Origin: DASXMX01 sp036794395
Lineage (GTDB): Bacteria > Planctomycetota > Phycisphaerae > Tepidisphaerales > Tepidisphaeraceae
Direction: 5' to 3'
Assembly (NCBI GenBank): GCA_036794395.1
Contig: DAIRGS010000111.1
Span: forward strand, 1-20,460
Length of the DNA: 20,460 nucleotides
Shown: one piece after another, positions 6,307 to 14,831 of the stretch
How the letters are laid out: each line of letters opens with the position of its first letter
Position numbering within the stretch: the first letter of the stretch is position 1
The notes under the pieces: model-generated
Told to the model about the DNA's origin: nothing
The model's input: the letters and a program-made list of their open reading frames with translations, nothing else
The model's database searches: none
Made by a program: the position numbers and the translations under genes

Positions 6307-7869
6307 ATGGGAACCCGTAATTTGATGTGGTGGTTATTGGCGCTGTTCCTTGCGATGGTTCCGATGGCGGTGCGGGCAGCGCCGGCGGATCGACTGGAGC
6401 AAGCTCAGGCGGCGGTGATCGAGGCGGAGAAAAACGTTCAACGGGCAATCGATCGCAATCCAAAGGTGGTTGCGGCGCGGGATCGAGTGACTAAGACGCA
6501 GGCGCTGGTTGATGGGGCGATCAATCTGAATGACACTGCGATGCAGATGGCGATCAAGAAATATCAGGTCGCGCAGCGCGAGGAAGCGGATGCGGTAGCG
6601 GCGGCGGCTCCGAATGAGCGCGGGGTATTGGCGGCTCGGCAGAGGGAACTGCTCGCGATCCGCGGTGGAACACCGCCGCCGCCTTCGGATGCGGCGATGA
6701 CTCAGCCGGCAACGCCGAAGAAGGCTGAATCGGGAGTGACGCCGCCGATCCGGATCGGGGATGTCGAGGTGCGGCTGTTGCATGTGCGGATTGGGCCGGT
6801 GTCGTACAACGTTGGCGGGACCAACACGCGGTTGAGCGACCCATTGCTGGGCGTGCTGATCAACGTGGCAAACCTGGGGAAAGCGCCGGTTTCATATATC
6901 GGCTGGAATACCAACGCGATCGCGACGGATGCGGCGGAAAAGCAATATCTGCCGGCGGGCGTTGCGGGGGGGACGGTTTTGGGGCGGGTTGTGCAATCGA
7001 CATTGCCGGCGGGCAGATCGCTGGTGGATTTGGTCGTTTTGCAACGACCGCCGGATGGGAAGGAACTCACGATCACGCTGCCGGCGTACAACGTGGGGGG
7101 ATTGGGGGCGTTTCAGTTTCATTTGAGCGTAGACAAGATTGAACAGGGTAAAGAGCCGCTGGTCGATCCGAAGAATCCTCCGGTGGTGCCCGCGCCTGAA
7201 CCTGTGGCAGAAGCGCCGGTGTCGCAACCGGCGGGGGTAATGGGGAAGGCGGGGCATAGCGCCGATGGGGTGGATTATCCGCCGGTGACGGACGGCTTGG
7301 CCAAGCACGATCATGCCAGGCCGATCAAGAAGCTGACGGACGTATGTGAGTTGCTGCATTATCCCCCGGCGAATTTGAATCTGACGGTTTACAGTGTGGA
7401 GAAGAGCCTGGATAAGCTCGCGCCAAAGATGTCGCATCAGGTTGATGTGCCAGGCACGCGGGCGCGGGGGGTTACGCACGTTACGCGGACGGAATCGGAT
7501 CCATTCGACCCGGCATGCCAGTGGTTTGGGTTCAACGTCGCCAATTCGGATGTGGCGGGATTTGAAATACATGGCGGTGTGATTACGAGAATCGTGTTGT
7601 ACTACCGAAGGACTGATGCGGCACAGCGGGCGCTATTGGCGAGTTACGGACAGGCGCCCAAGCCGAACATTTCTCCAAATGGGCTGGCGGTGGAATGCGG
7701 GCCGTGGGTGGGGAAAAGCGCGGGTGGGACGACCCAGGTGGATCCTGTTTTGAAACAGATGCTTTGGCCGGTGAATGCGCACGAGAGCCCGGCAACCATT
7801 GAGTTGGATCTCGCCTCATTGACGGCGTTTGAGAATGGAACGCCACCGCGGGCGGTGAAATCGCCTTAG
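6307..7869 (+). CDS. Secreted coiled-coil protein with beta-sandwich-like domain
   Basis: 520 residues. A signal peptide is clear (hydrophobic WWLLALFLAMVPMAV, with likely cleavage after VRA at about 24). Residues 28-118 are Ala/Glu/Gln/Arg-rich and look like a long coiled coil, followed by a Pro-rich linker. A domain at about 147-275 (IRIGDVEVRLLHVRIGPV, then LLGVLINVANLGKAPVSYI) has the layout of DUF4352-like immunoglobulin-type domains. After a second Pro-rich linker comes a C-terminal region of about 190 residues with no recognised family. GGAGG lies 13 bases before the ATG, rather far; the Met at codon 7 is a possible alternative start. It is probably periplasmic or lipid-free secreted; function unknown. 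Confidence 0.8.
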   Translation: MGTRNLMWWLLALFLAMVPMAVRAAPADRLEQAQAAVIEAEKNVQRAIDRNPKVVAARDRVTKTQALVDGAINLNDTAMQMAIKKYQVAQREEADAVAAAAPNERGVLAARQRELLAIRGGTPPPPSDAAMTQPATPKKAESGVTPPIRIGDVEVRLLHVRIGPVSYNVGGTNTRLSDPLLGVLINVANLGKAPVSYIGWNTNAIATDAAEKQYLPAGVAGGTVLGRVVQSTLPAGRSLVDLVVLQRPPDGKELTITLPAYNVGGLGAFQFHLSVDKIEQGKEPLVDPKNPPVVPAPEPVAEAPVSQPAGVMGKAGHSADGVDYPPVTDGLAKHDHARPIKKLTDVCELLHYPPANLNLTVYSVEKSLDKLAPKMSHQVDVPGTRARGVTHVTRTESDPFDPACQWFGFNVANSDVAGFEIHGGVITRIVLYYRRTDAAQRALLASYGQAPKPNISPNGLAVECGPWVGKSAGGTTQVDPVLKQMLWPVNAHESPATIELDLASLTAFENGTPPRAVKSP

Positions 7870-7952
7870 ATCAGCCTGAAGAAGTGGGAAATAAGGTGTG
7901 AAGAGGCCGGTATGGTTGGTGTATTTGAGAAATGGATGCCCATTCTACGCAT

Positions 7953-7980
7953 TTGCAGTGCGCTGCATGTGAGCTAGCAT
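7953..7980 (+). promoter_or_regulatory. Possible sigma70-type promoter for the MetE-like/kinase unit
   Basis: TTGCAG (7953-7958) and TAGCAT (7975-7980) are 16 bases apart, each matching four of six consensus bases. Transcription would begin almost at the ATG at 7988, and no Shine-Dalgarno precedes that ATG, so a leaderless mRNA is possible. This is weak evidence based on spacing and partial consensus only. Confidence 0.25.
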
Positions 7981-7987
7981 TTGCGAC

Positions 7988-9052
7988 ATGGTGATTCCAA
8001 CCGAGCCGATAGGGAGCATCCCGCGCCCGCCTGAATTGATTGAAGCAATTGCCGTTCAGGGTGATGATGACCCGGCCTTGGAAAGCCTTTATCTCGACGC
8101 CATCCGTGACACCATTGAGCGTTTCGAGGCGACGGGTTCACCAGTTATTACCGATGGGGAGCAGCGCAAGTATCACAATTTCTGGACGTACTGCGTGCAT
8201 GGGTTGCCGAACACCGCGCCCGACGGGTTCAAGATTCCGTTTTCCGCGGGTCATGTCCGTCGCATGCCACGGCTTACAAGGGGACCATTTCGCTACAAGA
8301 GGCACGCGGACAGTTATCTCGATGTCGCGCAGCGTTACGCGCATGTGCCGGTTAAGCAGGCGGTTATTTCACCATCGGCGCTGAGCTTGATGTATCCACC
8401 GGATGAAATTCCGGGATACACGCGAGATCAGTTCATCAACGACCTGCTGAACGAACACGAAACCGAAATCCGCAGCTGCCTTTCCAAGGGTGCTCACAAA
8501 GTTCAGGTAGATTTCACTGAAGCACGATTGGCAATTAAGATTGATCCCACGGGCCGGCTGCTTCATAGCTTCATCGACCTGAATAACCTGGCGCTATCGC
8601 GGTTTTCTGCTGAAGACCGCCTGCGTTTGGGAGTGCATACATGTCCAGGCAGCGACCGCGACTCTACCCATAGCGGCGATGTGGATTACGCAGAGCTTTT
8701 GCCGAGCCTGTTCGAGCTGAAAGCGGGGAATTTCTACATCGCGCTGGCCGGTGAGGCGGACCGGGAGCGCGTCCTGAAGATCATTCGGGATCATCGCAAG
8801 GCGGATCAACGGGTGTTCGTAGGCGTCGTTTCACCAATTGATCCCCGCATAGAGACGCCTGACGAGATCTGTGAACGGGTGATCGAAGCGGCTCGGTACA
8901 TTCCCATCGAGTATCTTGGAACATGCGATGACTGCGGTTTTTCGCCCTTTTGCGACGACACGACCACCACGCGCGACACCGCCTTTGCCAAGATCCGGGC
9001 ACGTGTAAAGGGGACTGAACTTGCGGCACGAGTGCTGCAGGGAGGGGCGTAG
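7988..9052 (+). CDS. MetE C-terminal-like (cobalamin-independent methionine synthase II family) protein
   Basis: 354 residues, the size of the stand-alone C-terminal catalytic barrel of cobalamin-independent methionine synthase. Family marks: TEPIGSIPRP at the start, TDGEQRKYHNFW at 55-66, the zinc-ligand pair in GVHTCPGSD (His217, Cys219), and GTCDDCGFSPF near 311-321, whose Cys316 matches the last zinc ligand. The usual acidic ligand region is present but shifted (ALAGEADRE, Glu256). The N-terminal substrate-binding half of full MetE is absent, so the methyl donor need not be methyltetrahydrofolate-triglutamate; the true substrate is unknown. A role in methyl transfer from a corrinoid or other donor is inference. 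Its stop (TAG 9050-9052) overlaps the GTG start of the histidine kinase by one base. Confidence 0.85.
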   Translation: MVIPTEPIGSIPRPPELIEAIAVQGDDDPALESLYLDAIRDTIERFEATGSPVITDGEQRKYHNFWTYCVHGLPNTAPDGFKIPFSAGHVRRMPRLTRGPFRYKRHADSYLDVAQRYAHVPVKQAVISPSALSLMYPPDEIPGYTRDQFINDLLNEHETEIRSCLSKGAHKVQVDFTEARLAIKIDPTGRLLHSFIDLNNLALSRFSAEDRLRLGVHTCPGSDRDSTHSGDVDYAELLPSLFELKAGNFYIALAGEADRERVLKIIRDHRKADQRVFVGVVSPIDPRIETPDEICERVIEAARYIPIEYLGTCDDCGFSPFCDDTTTTRDTAFAKIRARVKGTELAARVLQGGA

Positions 9053-11661
9053 TGCCTGAGTCCTGGAACGAAGATGAACTTTTGCGATCGGTCGCGTTTC
9101 AGAACGCAAACAGCATTCTGGCGGCGCGTCTACGGGCCGAGAAGGAACTGATCGATGCCAAAGAAGCGCTGCTCTCGCGCGAGCGTGAACTTTCACTTAT
9201 TTACGACAATGTTTCAGACGTCATTTTCAATCTTGGTGTGGAAGGGGATAGCCAGTACCGCTTTTTGTCGGTGAATCCGGCCTTTCTATTGACGACCGGG
9301 CTTTCCCGGGAGCAGGTGGTTGGCAAACTCGTAAAGGACATCATTCCAGAGCCGGCCAGATCCTTAGTGTTGGATCATTATGCGACGGCGATCCGCGAGC
9401 GAAGGACCGTTAGATGGGAGGAAACGTCGGAATACCCGGCCGGGCGGAAGGTGGGGCTGGTATCGGTGACGCCGACGTTCGATGCTGGTGGACGATGCGT
9501 CAATTTAATCGGCACGGTTCACGACATCACGGAGCGAAAGCGCGAAGAGGAGTTGCGCGCCCGGCTCGCAGCCGTGGTGGAATCTTCCGACGACGCGGTG
9601 ATCAGCAAGACCCTTGAGGGCATCATTACTACCTGGAATCGCGGTGCTGAGCAGATTTTCGGATATACCGCGGCCGAGGCAATTGGCAAGCCCATTACCA
9701 TGCTAATGCCTCCGGGGCGTGTCAACGAGGAACCGTCGATTCTTGAACGCCTCGAGCGGGGGGAACGGATCGAGCACTACGAGACGGTGCGCATCCACAA
9801 GGATGGCACACTGATGGACATCTCGCTGTCGGTTTCGCCGATTCGGGAATCGTCGGGCAATCTGATCGGTGCGTCGAAAATTGCGCGCGACATTACTTCG
9901 CGCAAAAAGATGGAGGAGGCGCTGCGTGACGAATCGCGGGTTTTGGAATCGCTGAACAGAACAGGAAGTTTGATCGCTTCACAGCTGGAGCTGGAAGCGC
10001 TGGTGCAGTCTGTGACTGACGCCGCGACGCAGTTGACCGGGGCGCGATTCGGGGCCTTTTTTTACAATGTGATCAACGAGCAGGGGGAGTCATTTGTTTT
10101 GTACTCGTTGTCAGGTGCGCCGCGGGAGGCGTTCGAGCGATTTGGGCTGCCGCGTAATACGCCAGTGTTTGAGCCGACATTTCGTGGACAGGGAATTGTC
10201 CGATCGGCGGATATTACAAAGGACCCGCGGTATGGAACGATGTTGCCGCACAACGGGATGCCCAAGGGGCATTTGCCGGTGCGGAGTTATCTGGCGGTGC
10301 CAGTCGTTTCGCGGTCAGGGGAAGTCATTGGCGGCTTGTTTTTCGGGCATCCCGAAGTAGGTGTGTTTACCGAGCGGGCGGAGCGGATCGTCGGTGGGAT
10401 GGCGGCGCAGGCGGCGGTGGCGATCGACAATTCACGGCTATACGCGCGCGTGAAGCGCGCCGCGGCAGAGCGCGAGCAGCTACTGGCGGCGGAGCGAGCT
10501 GCCCGCGCCAATGCCGAGCGCATCAACCTGATGAAGGATGAATTTCTCGCAACCCTTTCGCATGAGCTGCGTACCCCGCTCAATGCGATTTTGGGTTGGG
10601 CACACATCCTTCGAGCGCGCAAGCACGAAAGTGAGGAAATGACCGAGGGGCTTAGCGTCATCGAGCGCAATGCGCGCATGCAGACGCAGTTGATCGAAGA
10701 CCTCCTGGATATGAGCCGGATTATTTCCGGGAAGATCCGGCTGGATGTTCAGCAGGTCGATTTGCAGGACGCCGTCAAGGCGGCGATTGCATCAGTTCAA
10801 CACTCGGCGGATGCCAAAGGCATACGAATGCAGGTGGTGCTGGACCCGGCGGCGGGCCCGGTTCGCGGAGATCCTGGACGCCTTCAGCAGTGCTTTTGGA
10901 ATCTGCTGTCCAATGCGATCAAATTCACGTCGCGAGGGGGCAAGGTTCATGTGAGCCTGCAACGTGTGAACAGTCATCTGGAAGTGTGCGTGGCGGACGA
11001 TGGGGAGGGGATTAAGCCCGAGTTCATGCCGTACTTGTTTGAGCGGTTTCGTCAGGGTGATGCTTCGACAACGCGCCGCCATGGGGGATTGGGTTTGGGT
11101 TTATCGATCGTCAAGAGCCTGGTCGAACTGCACGGAGGAAACGTTCGCGCCAGCAGCCCCGGCCAGGGGAAGGGGGCTACGTTTTGCATTGAACTCCCGT
11201 TGATGACTGTGCAACCCACCGATGATCCGCGTGGGCAGCCACAGGGCGTTGACGCCGGGGCGTGGGGAAAGCTGCCGTCATTGGTGGGCATTTCAGTGTT
11301 AGCGGTAGACGATGAGCCCGATGCGCGAGAGCTGATCAAGTATGTGTTGGAGCGGTGCGGCGCGAAGGTGGCAGTGGCGGCATCAGGACGTGAAGCGATC
11401 GCGATGTTGAGGGCGCTGCGCCCGGACATGATCGTGAGCGATATCGGCATGCCGGATGAGGACGGGTACGAATTCATGAGAAAAGTGCGGCTGCTTCCGC
11501 CGGAATCGGGGGGAAAGACCCCGGCTGCGGCGTTGACGGCGTTTGCGCGGGCGGAGGATCGGACCCGGGCGCTGCTGGCGGGGTATCAGATTCATATCTC
11601 CAAACCTGTGGAGCCGGCCGAATTGACTGCGGTGGTTGCGAGCCTGGCGCGGCGGGGGTAA
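9052..11661 (+). CDS. Soluble hybrid sensor histidine kinase (PAS-PAS-GAF-HisKA-HATPase-REC)
   Basis: 869 residues from a GTG start with GGAGG seven bases before it. Domains in order: PAS at about 35-155 (ending GTVHDITERKREEE), a second PAS at 165-290 (AVVESSDDAVISKTLEGIITTWN, ending ARDITSRKKMEE), GAF at about 305-465, HisKA with the phospho-acceptor His504 in SHELRTPLNAILG, a HATPase_c domain at about 605-720 (N box LLSNAIKFT, G1 DDGEGI, G2 GGLGLGLSIVKSL), and a receiver domain at about 745-866 with acidic pocket VDDEP, phospho-acceptor Asp797 (SDIGMPDEDG) and Lys851 (SKPVEP). No transmembrane segment is seen, so it senses a cytoplasmic signal through PAS or GAF. It has no DNA-binding output; phosphate probably passes to a phosphotransfer protein elsewhere. 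Translation is coupled to the MetE-like gene. Confidence 0.93.
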   Translation: MPESWNEDELLRSVAFQNANSILAARLRAEKELIDAKEALLSRERELSLIYDNVSDVIFNLGVEGDSQYRFLSVNPAFLLTTGLSREQVVGKLVKDIIPEPARSLVLDHYATAIRERRTVRWEETSEYPAGRKVGLVSVTPTFDAGGRCVNLIGTVHDITERKREEELRARLAAVVESSDDAVISKTLEGIITTWNRGAEQIFGYTAAEAIGKPITMLMPPGRVNEEPSILERLERGERIEHYETVRIHKDGTLMDISLSVSPIRESSGNLIGASKIARDITSRKKMEEALRDESRVLESLNRTGSLIASQLELEALVQSVTDAATQLTGARFGAFFYNVINEQGESFVLYSLSGAPREAFERFGLPRNTPVFEPTFRGQGIVRSADITKDPRYGTMLPHNGMPKGHLPVRSYLAVPVVSRSGEVIGGLFFGHPEVGVFTERAERIVGGMAAQAAVAIDNSRLYARVKRAAAEREQLLAAERAARANAERINLMKDEFLATLSHELRTPLNAILGWAHILRARKHESEEMTEGLSVIERNARMQTQLIEDLLDMSRIISGKIRLDVQQVDLQDAVKAAIASVQHSADAKGIRMQVVLDPAAGPVRGDPGRLQQCFWNLLSNAIKFTSRGGKVHVSLQRVNSHLEVCVADDGEGIKPEFMPYLFERFRQGDASTTRRHGGLGLGLSIVKSLVELHGGNVRASSPGQGKGATFCIELPLMTVQPTDDPRGQPQGVDAGAWGKLPSLVGISVLAVDDEPDARELIKYVLERCGAKVAVAASGREAIAMLRALRPDMIVSDIGMPDEDGYEFMRKVRLLPPESGGKTPAAALTAFARAEDRTRALLAGYQIHISKPVEPAELTAVVASLARRG

Positions 11662-11696
11662 GGTGGGGTGGGGAATTTTGCGGTAGAAATCGCTGA

Positions 11697-11858
11697 TCAT
11701 TCGCCCTCGTCCCAACGGTCTTCGGGTTCTGGCTTCGCATCGCGGCGCAGGATCGGGTCGCGTTCCAGGAGGATGGTCGCGCGATGCAATGGGCCGCGCG
11801 ACGGCCCGATCCTTGAGCCTGCGCCAGAGCGGACGTTTATTTCCGATATGGGCGTCAA
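11697..11858 (-). CDS. Possible small acidic-tailed ORF
   Basis: A 53-codon minus-strand frame opens with TTG directly after an in-frame stop. It reads HRATILLERDPILRRDAK followed by an acidic tail ending EDRWDEGE. The second half looks protein-like (charged, balanced), but there is no Shine-Dalgarno and the start is non-ATG. It lies between the kinase gene and the methyltransferase promoter. No family recognised; it may be the tail of a decayed gene. Confidence 0.25.
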   Translation of the reverse strand: MTPISEINVRSGAGSRIGPSRGPLHRATILLERDPILRRDAKPEPEDRWDEGE

Positions 11859-11873
11859 TTACTGCCACATTTG

Positions 11874-11902
11874 TTGACCCAACCGATGATGACCGATAGC
11901 AT
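11874..11902 (+). promoter_or_regulatory. Sigma70-type promoter for the methyltransferase module
   Basis: TTGACC (11874-11879, five of six consensus bases) and TAGCAT (11897-11902, four of six) are separated by exactly 17 bases. Transcription would begin near 11908, leaving a leader of about 50 bases before the methyltransferase ATG at 11960. It is the only convincing promoter in the 300-base gap after the kinase gene. Confidence 0.45.
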
Positions 11903-11959
11903 TTTTCCGAAGGGCATGCAGGGATATTATGCTCTCTCGTTTTAACGCTCAAATGGCAG

Positions 11960-13039
11960 ATGTCCGACTCAGGGAAGTGCAAGAATCCTCTGGTTGCCGT
12001 TGACCTCTTTTGTGGGGCTGGGGGCTTAACCCACGGGCTGGCAAAAGCCGGCATTACAGTGGCTGCTGGAATTGACCTTGACCCGGCCTGTAAGTTCCCG
12101 TTTGAAACGAACAACGAGTCGAAGTTCGTCCTTCGCGACGTAACAATTTTGGGCGCCGACGAATTAGCATCGCTTTATCCCGCGAAATCGACGCGAATCT
12201 TGGTCGGGTGTGCCCCCTGCCAACCGTTCTCGCGTTACGCGCGACGGAGCGGACGGCAAGACGACAGTAAATGGGGTCTTTTGAAGCATTTCGCTCGTCT
12301 GATCGAGGGGACGAGGCCCGCCATCATAAGCATGGAAAACGTGCCGGGACTTGAACGACACGATGTCTTTGCGGATTTCGTCGGAATTCTCGAATCGCTT
12401 GGATACCACGTCAGCCATAAGAATGTATTTTGTCCTGGCTACGGCATCCCGCAGCTGCGAACCCGGCTGGTCCTGTTCGCATCGTTGCTGGGAACTTTAC
12501 AATTGCTTCCCGCGACTCATCAATCCACCGAGTATTCCACGGTGAGGGAGGCTATCGCGGGTCTCCCACGTCTGGGGCGCGGCTGCGTCGATCGAAAGGA
12601 CCCGCTGCATCGTGCTTGCAAGTTATCCGAGCGGAACGTGCGTAGAATTCGGGTGTCGAAGCCGGGTGGTCACTGGAGAGATTGGCCTGCTGAACTGGTG
12701 GCGGATTGTCATCGAGTGGAAACAGGCAAGAACTACGTGAGCGTTTATGGTCGGATGGAATGGAATACTCCGGCGCCGACGATAACGACGCAATTCTTCG
12801 GGTTTGGAAATGGCCGATTTGGTCATCCCGAGCAGGACAGGGGGATTTCCTTAAGGGAAGGGGCGATTCTGCAATCTTTTCCAAGGCACTACAAGTTTTG
12901 TCCTAAGCGGTCCAAGGTATCATTCTCCGTCTTGGGGCGTTTGATCGGCAACGCCGTGCCAGTGCGATTAGGTGAAGTCATCGGAAAGAGCATCGTAAAG
13001 CACGTCAAGGAGAGAAATGGGCAGCAAACCATCACCTGA
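11960..13039 (+). CDS. DNA (cytosine-5-)-methyltransferase
   Basis: 359 residues of the C5 cytosine methyltransferase family, which moves a methyl group from S-adenosylmethionine to C5 of cytosine in a specific DNA site. Motifs in order: I, DLFCGAGGL (15-23); IV, GCAPCQPFS with catalytic Cys87; VI, ENVP with Glu126; VIII, QLRTRL; IX, REGAILQSFP; X, IGNAVPVRLGEVIG. The target-recognition region between VIII and IX is ordinary in length; the recognised sequence cannot be read from here. The ATG at 11960 has only a weak Shine-Dalgarno. The gene's last 23 bases overlap the DUF262 gene, and Vsr lies downstream, so it is the modification arm of the module. Base composition is somewhat lower in GC than the flanks, hinting at transfer. 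Confidence 0.95.
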   Translation: MSDSGKCKNPLVAVDLFCGAGGLTHGLAKAGITVAAGIDLDPACKFPFETNNESKFVLRDVTILGADELASLYPAKSTRILVGCAPCQPFSRYARRSGRQDDSKWGLLKHFARLIEGTRPAIISMENVPGLERHDVFADFVGILESLGYHVSHKNVFCPGYGIPQLRTRLVLFASLLGTLQLLPATHQSTEYSTVREAIAGLPRLGRGCVDRKDPLHRACKLSERNVRRIRVSKPGGHWRDWPAELVADCHRVETGKNYVSVYGRMEWNTPAPTITTQFFGFGNGRFGHPEQDRGISLREGAILQSFPRHYKFCPKRSKVSFSVLGRLIGNAVPVRLGEVIGKSIVKHVKERNGQQTIT

Positions 13040-14138
13040 GGGGGACAAAGGTGCTGTCGCCAATGGCGATGATTCGGGGATCTCGGCCGCCGCTAAAGCA
13101 GCCGCCGAGGAGCAGATTGTTAAGCATCATCGAACCATCGACTACGACACTCGCGAGTATCCTGTTGAAGTTCTCGTGCAGAAATACCTGACCCGTCTGG
13201 ACGAAGAAGACAATGACCTATTCGTCCCTGACTATCAGCGCGAGCATACCTGGCCCGAAGAGCAGCAGTCGAAGTTCATCGAGTCGGTGCTGATCGGACT
13301 TCCGATTCCGTATTTGTTCGTGGCGGACATTCCCGACAAAGAAGGACGCCTGGAGATCGTGGACGGATCACAAAGGATTCGGACGCTGGCCGATTTCATC
13401 GGAAATAAACTGCAACTTTCCGGGTTGAAGAAACTTTCGGCGCTGAATGGATTTCGGTTTAAAGACTTACCGATCAGCCGGCAACGGCGGTTCAATCGCC
13501 ACACGCTTCGGATGATTGAATTGACGGAGAACGCGGATGAGGAAGTGCGAAGGGACATTTTCGAGCGCATCAACACCGGCAGCCAGGCGCTTACGGACAT
13601 GGAAGTTCGTTGGGGAATGCACGACAGCCCATTCCTGAAATTCATTCGTGCTTGCTCGGAGAATCCGCTGTTCGCGAAATTGGCGCCACTTAACGACGCG
13701 GCCGTGAAGCGGCGGGAGCGACAAGAGTTCGTATTGCGATTCTTTGCGTATTTGGAGAATTATCGGAAGTTCGACCGCAAGGTGGTGGATTTTTTGAATG
13801 AGTATCTTGCGGGAGTACAGAAGCGGTTCGTGGAGGATGTCGAATTGCAAGGCGCGATGCAGGAAGAGTGGGATAGGATGCTGGCTTTCGTTAGAGATCA
13901 TTTCCCGAATGGCTTCTCAAAGGCCAAGGGATATGTGCGAACGCCGCGAATACGGTACGAGGCGATTTCTGTCGGAACTGCATTGGCGCTACGCGAAAAA
14001 CCGGAATTGAAACCTCGGTCCACGGATTGGATCGAGTCAGCAAAATTCAAGGCGCTGACCACTTCGGACGCGAGCAATTCGCGGCCAAAGGTCGTGGGTA
14101 GGATCGAATATGTGAGAGACAAGCTTCTCGGTAAATAA
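13017..14138 (+). CDS. DUF262 domain protein (ParB/Srx-like fold)
   Basis: 373 residues. The start at 13017 has AAGGAG four bases before it and lies within the end of the methyltransferase gene. The DUF262 core is clear: PDYQREHTW at 71-79, a helix with KFIESVLIGLPIPYLFV, and EIVDGSQRIRTL at 113-124 (the usual DGQQR signature with Ser in place of the first Gln). DUF262 is the N-terminal domain of GmrSD-type modification-dependent enzymes, where it is linked to nucleotide use and DNA sensing; the DUF1524 HNH nuclease half of those enzymes is absent. The C-terminal 200 residues are mostly helical and not assigned. Only three bases separate it from the HEPN gene, so the two are probably made together and may act as a complex. 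Confidence 0.9.
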   Translation: MGSKPSPEGDKGAVANGDDSGISAAAKAAAEEQIVKHHRTIDYDTREYPVEVLVQKYLTRLDEEDNDLFVPDYQREHTWPEEQQSKFIESVLIGLPIPYLFVADIPDKEGRLEIVDGSQRIRTLADFIGNKLQLSGLKKLSALNGFRFKDLPISRQRRFNRHTLRMIELTENADEEVRRDIFERINTGSQALTDMEVRWGMHDSPFLKFIRACSENPLFAKLAPLNDAAVKRRERQEFVLRFFAYLENYRKFDRKVVDFLNEYLAGVQKRFVEDVELQGAMQEEWDRMLAFVRDHFPNGFSKAKGYVRTPRIRYEAISVGTALALREKPELKPRSTDWIESAKFKALTTSDASNSRPKVVGRIEYVRDKLLGK

Positions 14139-14141
14139 CAC

Positions 14142-14831
14142 ATGACGGGTGTACAGGCAGATTTCAAGACGCGGGCGGAGGAGGTCAATCGATACTTCCG
14201 CTTCCTCCGGGAGTTCGAGGCGAAGCGCGTCGTGTTTCAAGGGAATTCCTCAGGAAAACTCGGGATGTCCATGGTTGAGCAAGCGGCGCTGTTCAAGACG
14301 CTGAAGGCGAATTTTTTCCTGCTGCTTTACAATTTGGTGGAATCGACCGTGAAGAACGCGATCGAAGCGATTTTCGACGAATTTAAAAGTCGTGGGGTGT
14401 CGTTCGATGAATGCCGTTTGGAAGTCCGCAAAATCGTATTGGCGAACCTTAAGCGACATAACGTGGACAAGATTCTTCCAAGCCTGTCGGCGTTATCCGT
14501 GGACGTGGTGGCCACAACCTTTCGAAAAGAAGAGTTGTTCTCAGGGAATGTCGATGGACGCCGGATTCGACACGTTGCCGATGCATATGGGTTCCGCTCT
14601 CCGAGCAAGAAATGCGACCAATTGCTCACGGTGAAGACCAGTCGAAATGACTTGGCACATGGGAACAAATCTTTTGGTGATATTGGACGCGATTATGACG
14701 TAGACCGGTTGGAAGAGATCAGGAAAGAGACGACTGCATTCTTGGAAGAATTCCTAGTCAACGTGGCAGACTACATCACGACACGCGCATATTTGGCTAG
14801 CCCGCCTTCATCGGTCGCGGTCGCCGGTTAG
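14142..14831 (+). CDS. MAE_28990/MAE_18760-like HEPN protein, probable RNase
   Basis: 229 residues, largely helical. The HEPN signature RX4H is present as RNDLAHG, with Arg168 and His173, followed by SFGDIGRDY, which fits the MAE_28990/MAE_18760-like HEPN group. HEPN proteins with this motif are usually metal-independent RNases acting in toxin-antitoxin, abortive-infection and restriction contexts. Members of this group often sit beside DUF262 genes, as here. Start: ATG three bases after the DUF262 stop. The 3' end overlaps the convergent vsr gene by 24 bases. Whether it cuts host RNA on infection, and whether DUF262 restrains it, is inference. Confidence 0.85.
   Translation: MTGVQADFKTRAEEVNRYFRFLREFEAKRVVFQGNSSGKLGMSMVEQAALFKTLKANFFLLLYNLVESTVKNAIEAIFDEFKSRGVSFDECRLEVRKIVLANLKRHNVDKILPSLSALSVDVVATTFRKEELFSGNVDGRRIRHVADAYGFRSPSKKCDQLLTVKTSRNDLAHGNKSFGDIGRDYDVDRLEEIRKETTAFLEEFLVNVADYITTRAYLASPPSSVAVAG

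Noticed and set aside
6892..7572. 226-codon minus-strand frame
   Set aside because: Arg/His-rich shadow of the secreted coiled-coil gene, with no start signal.
11860..11960. Left attachment site for a tRNA-integrated island
   Set aside because: I could not find a copy of the tRNA-Arg 3' end there, and no integrase gene is in the window.
11383..12114. Long minus-strand open frame across the kinase end and methyltransferase start
   Set aside because: It is antisense to two strong genes, Arg/Pro-rich without domain character, and is explained by high GC content.
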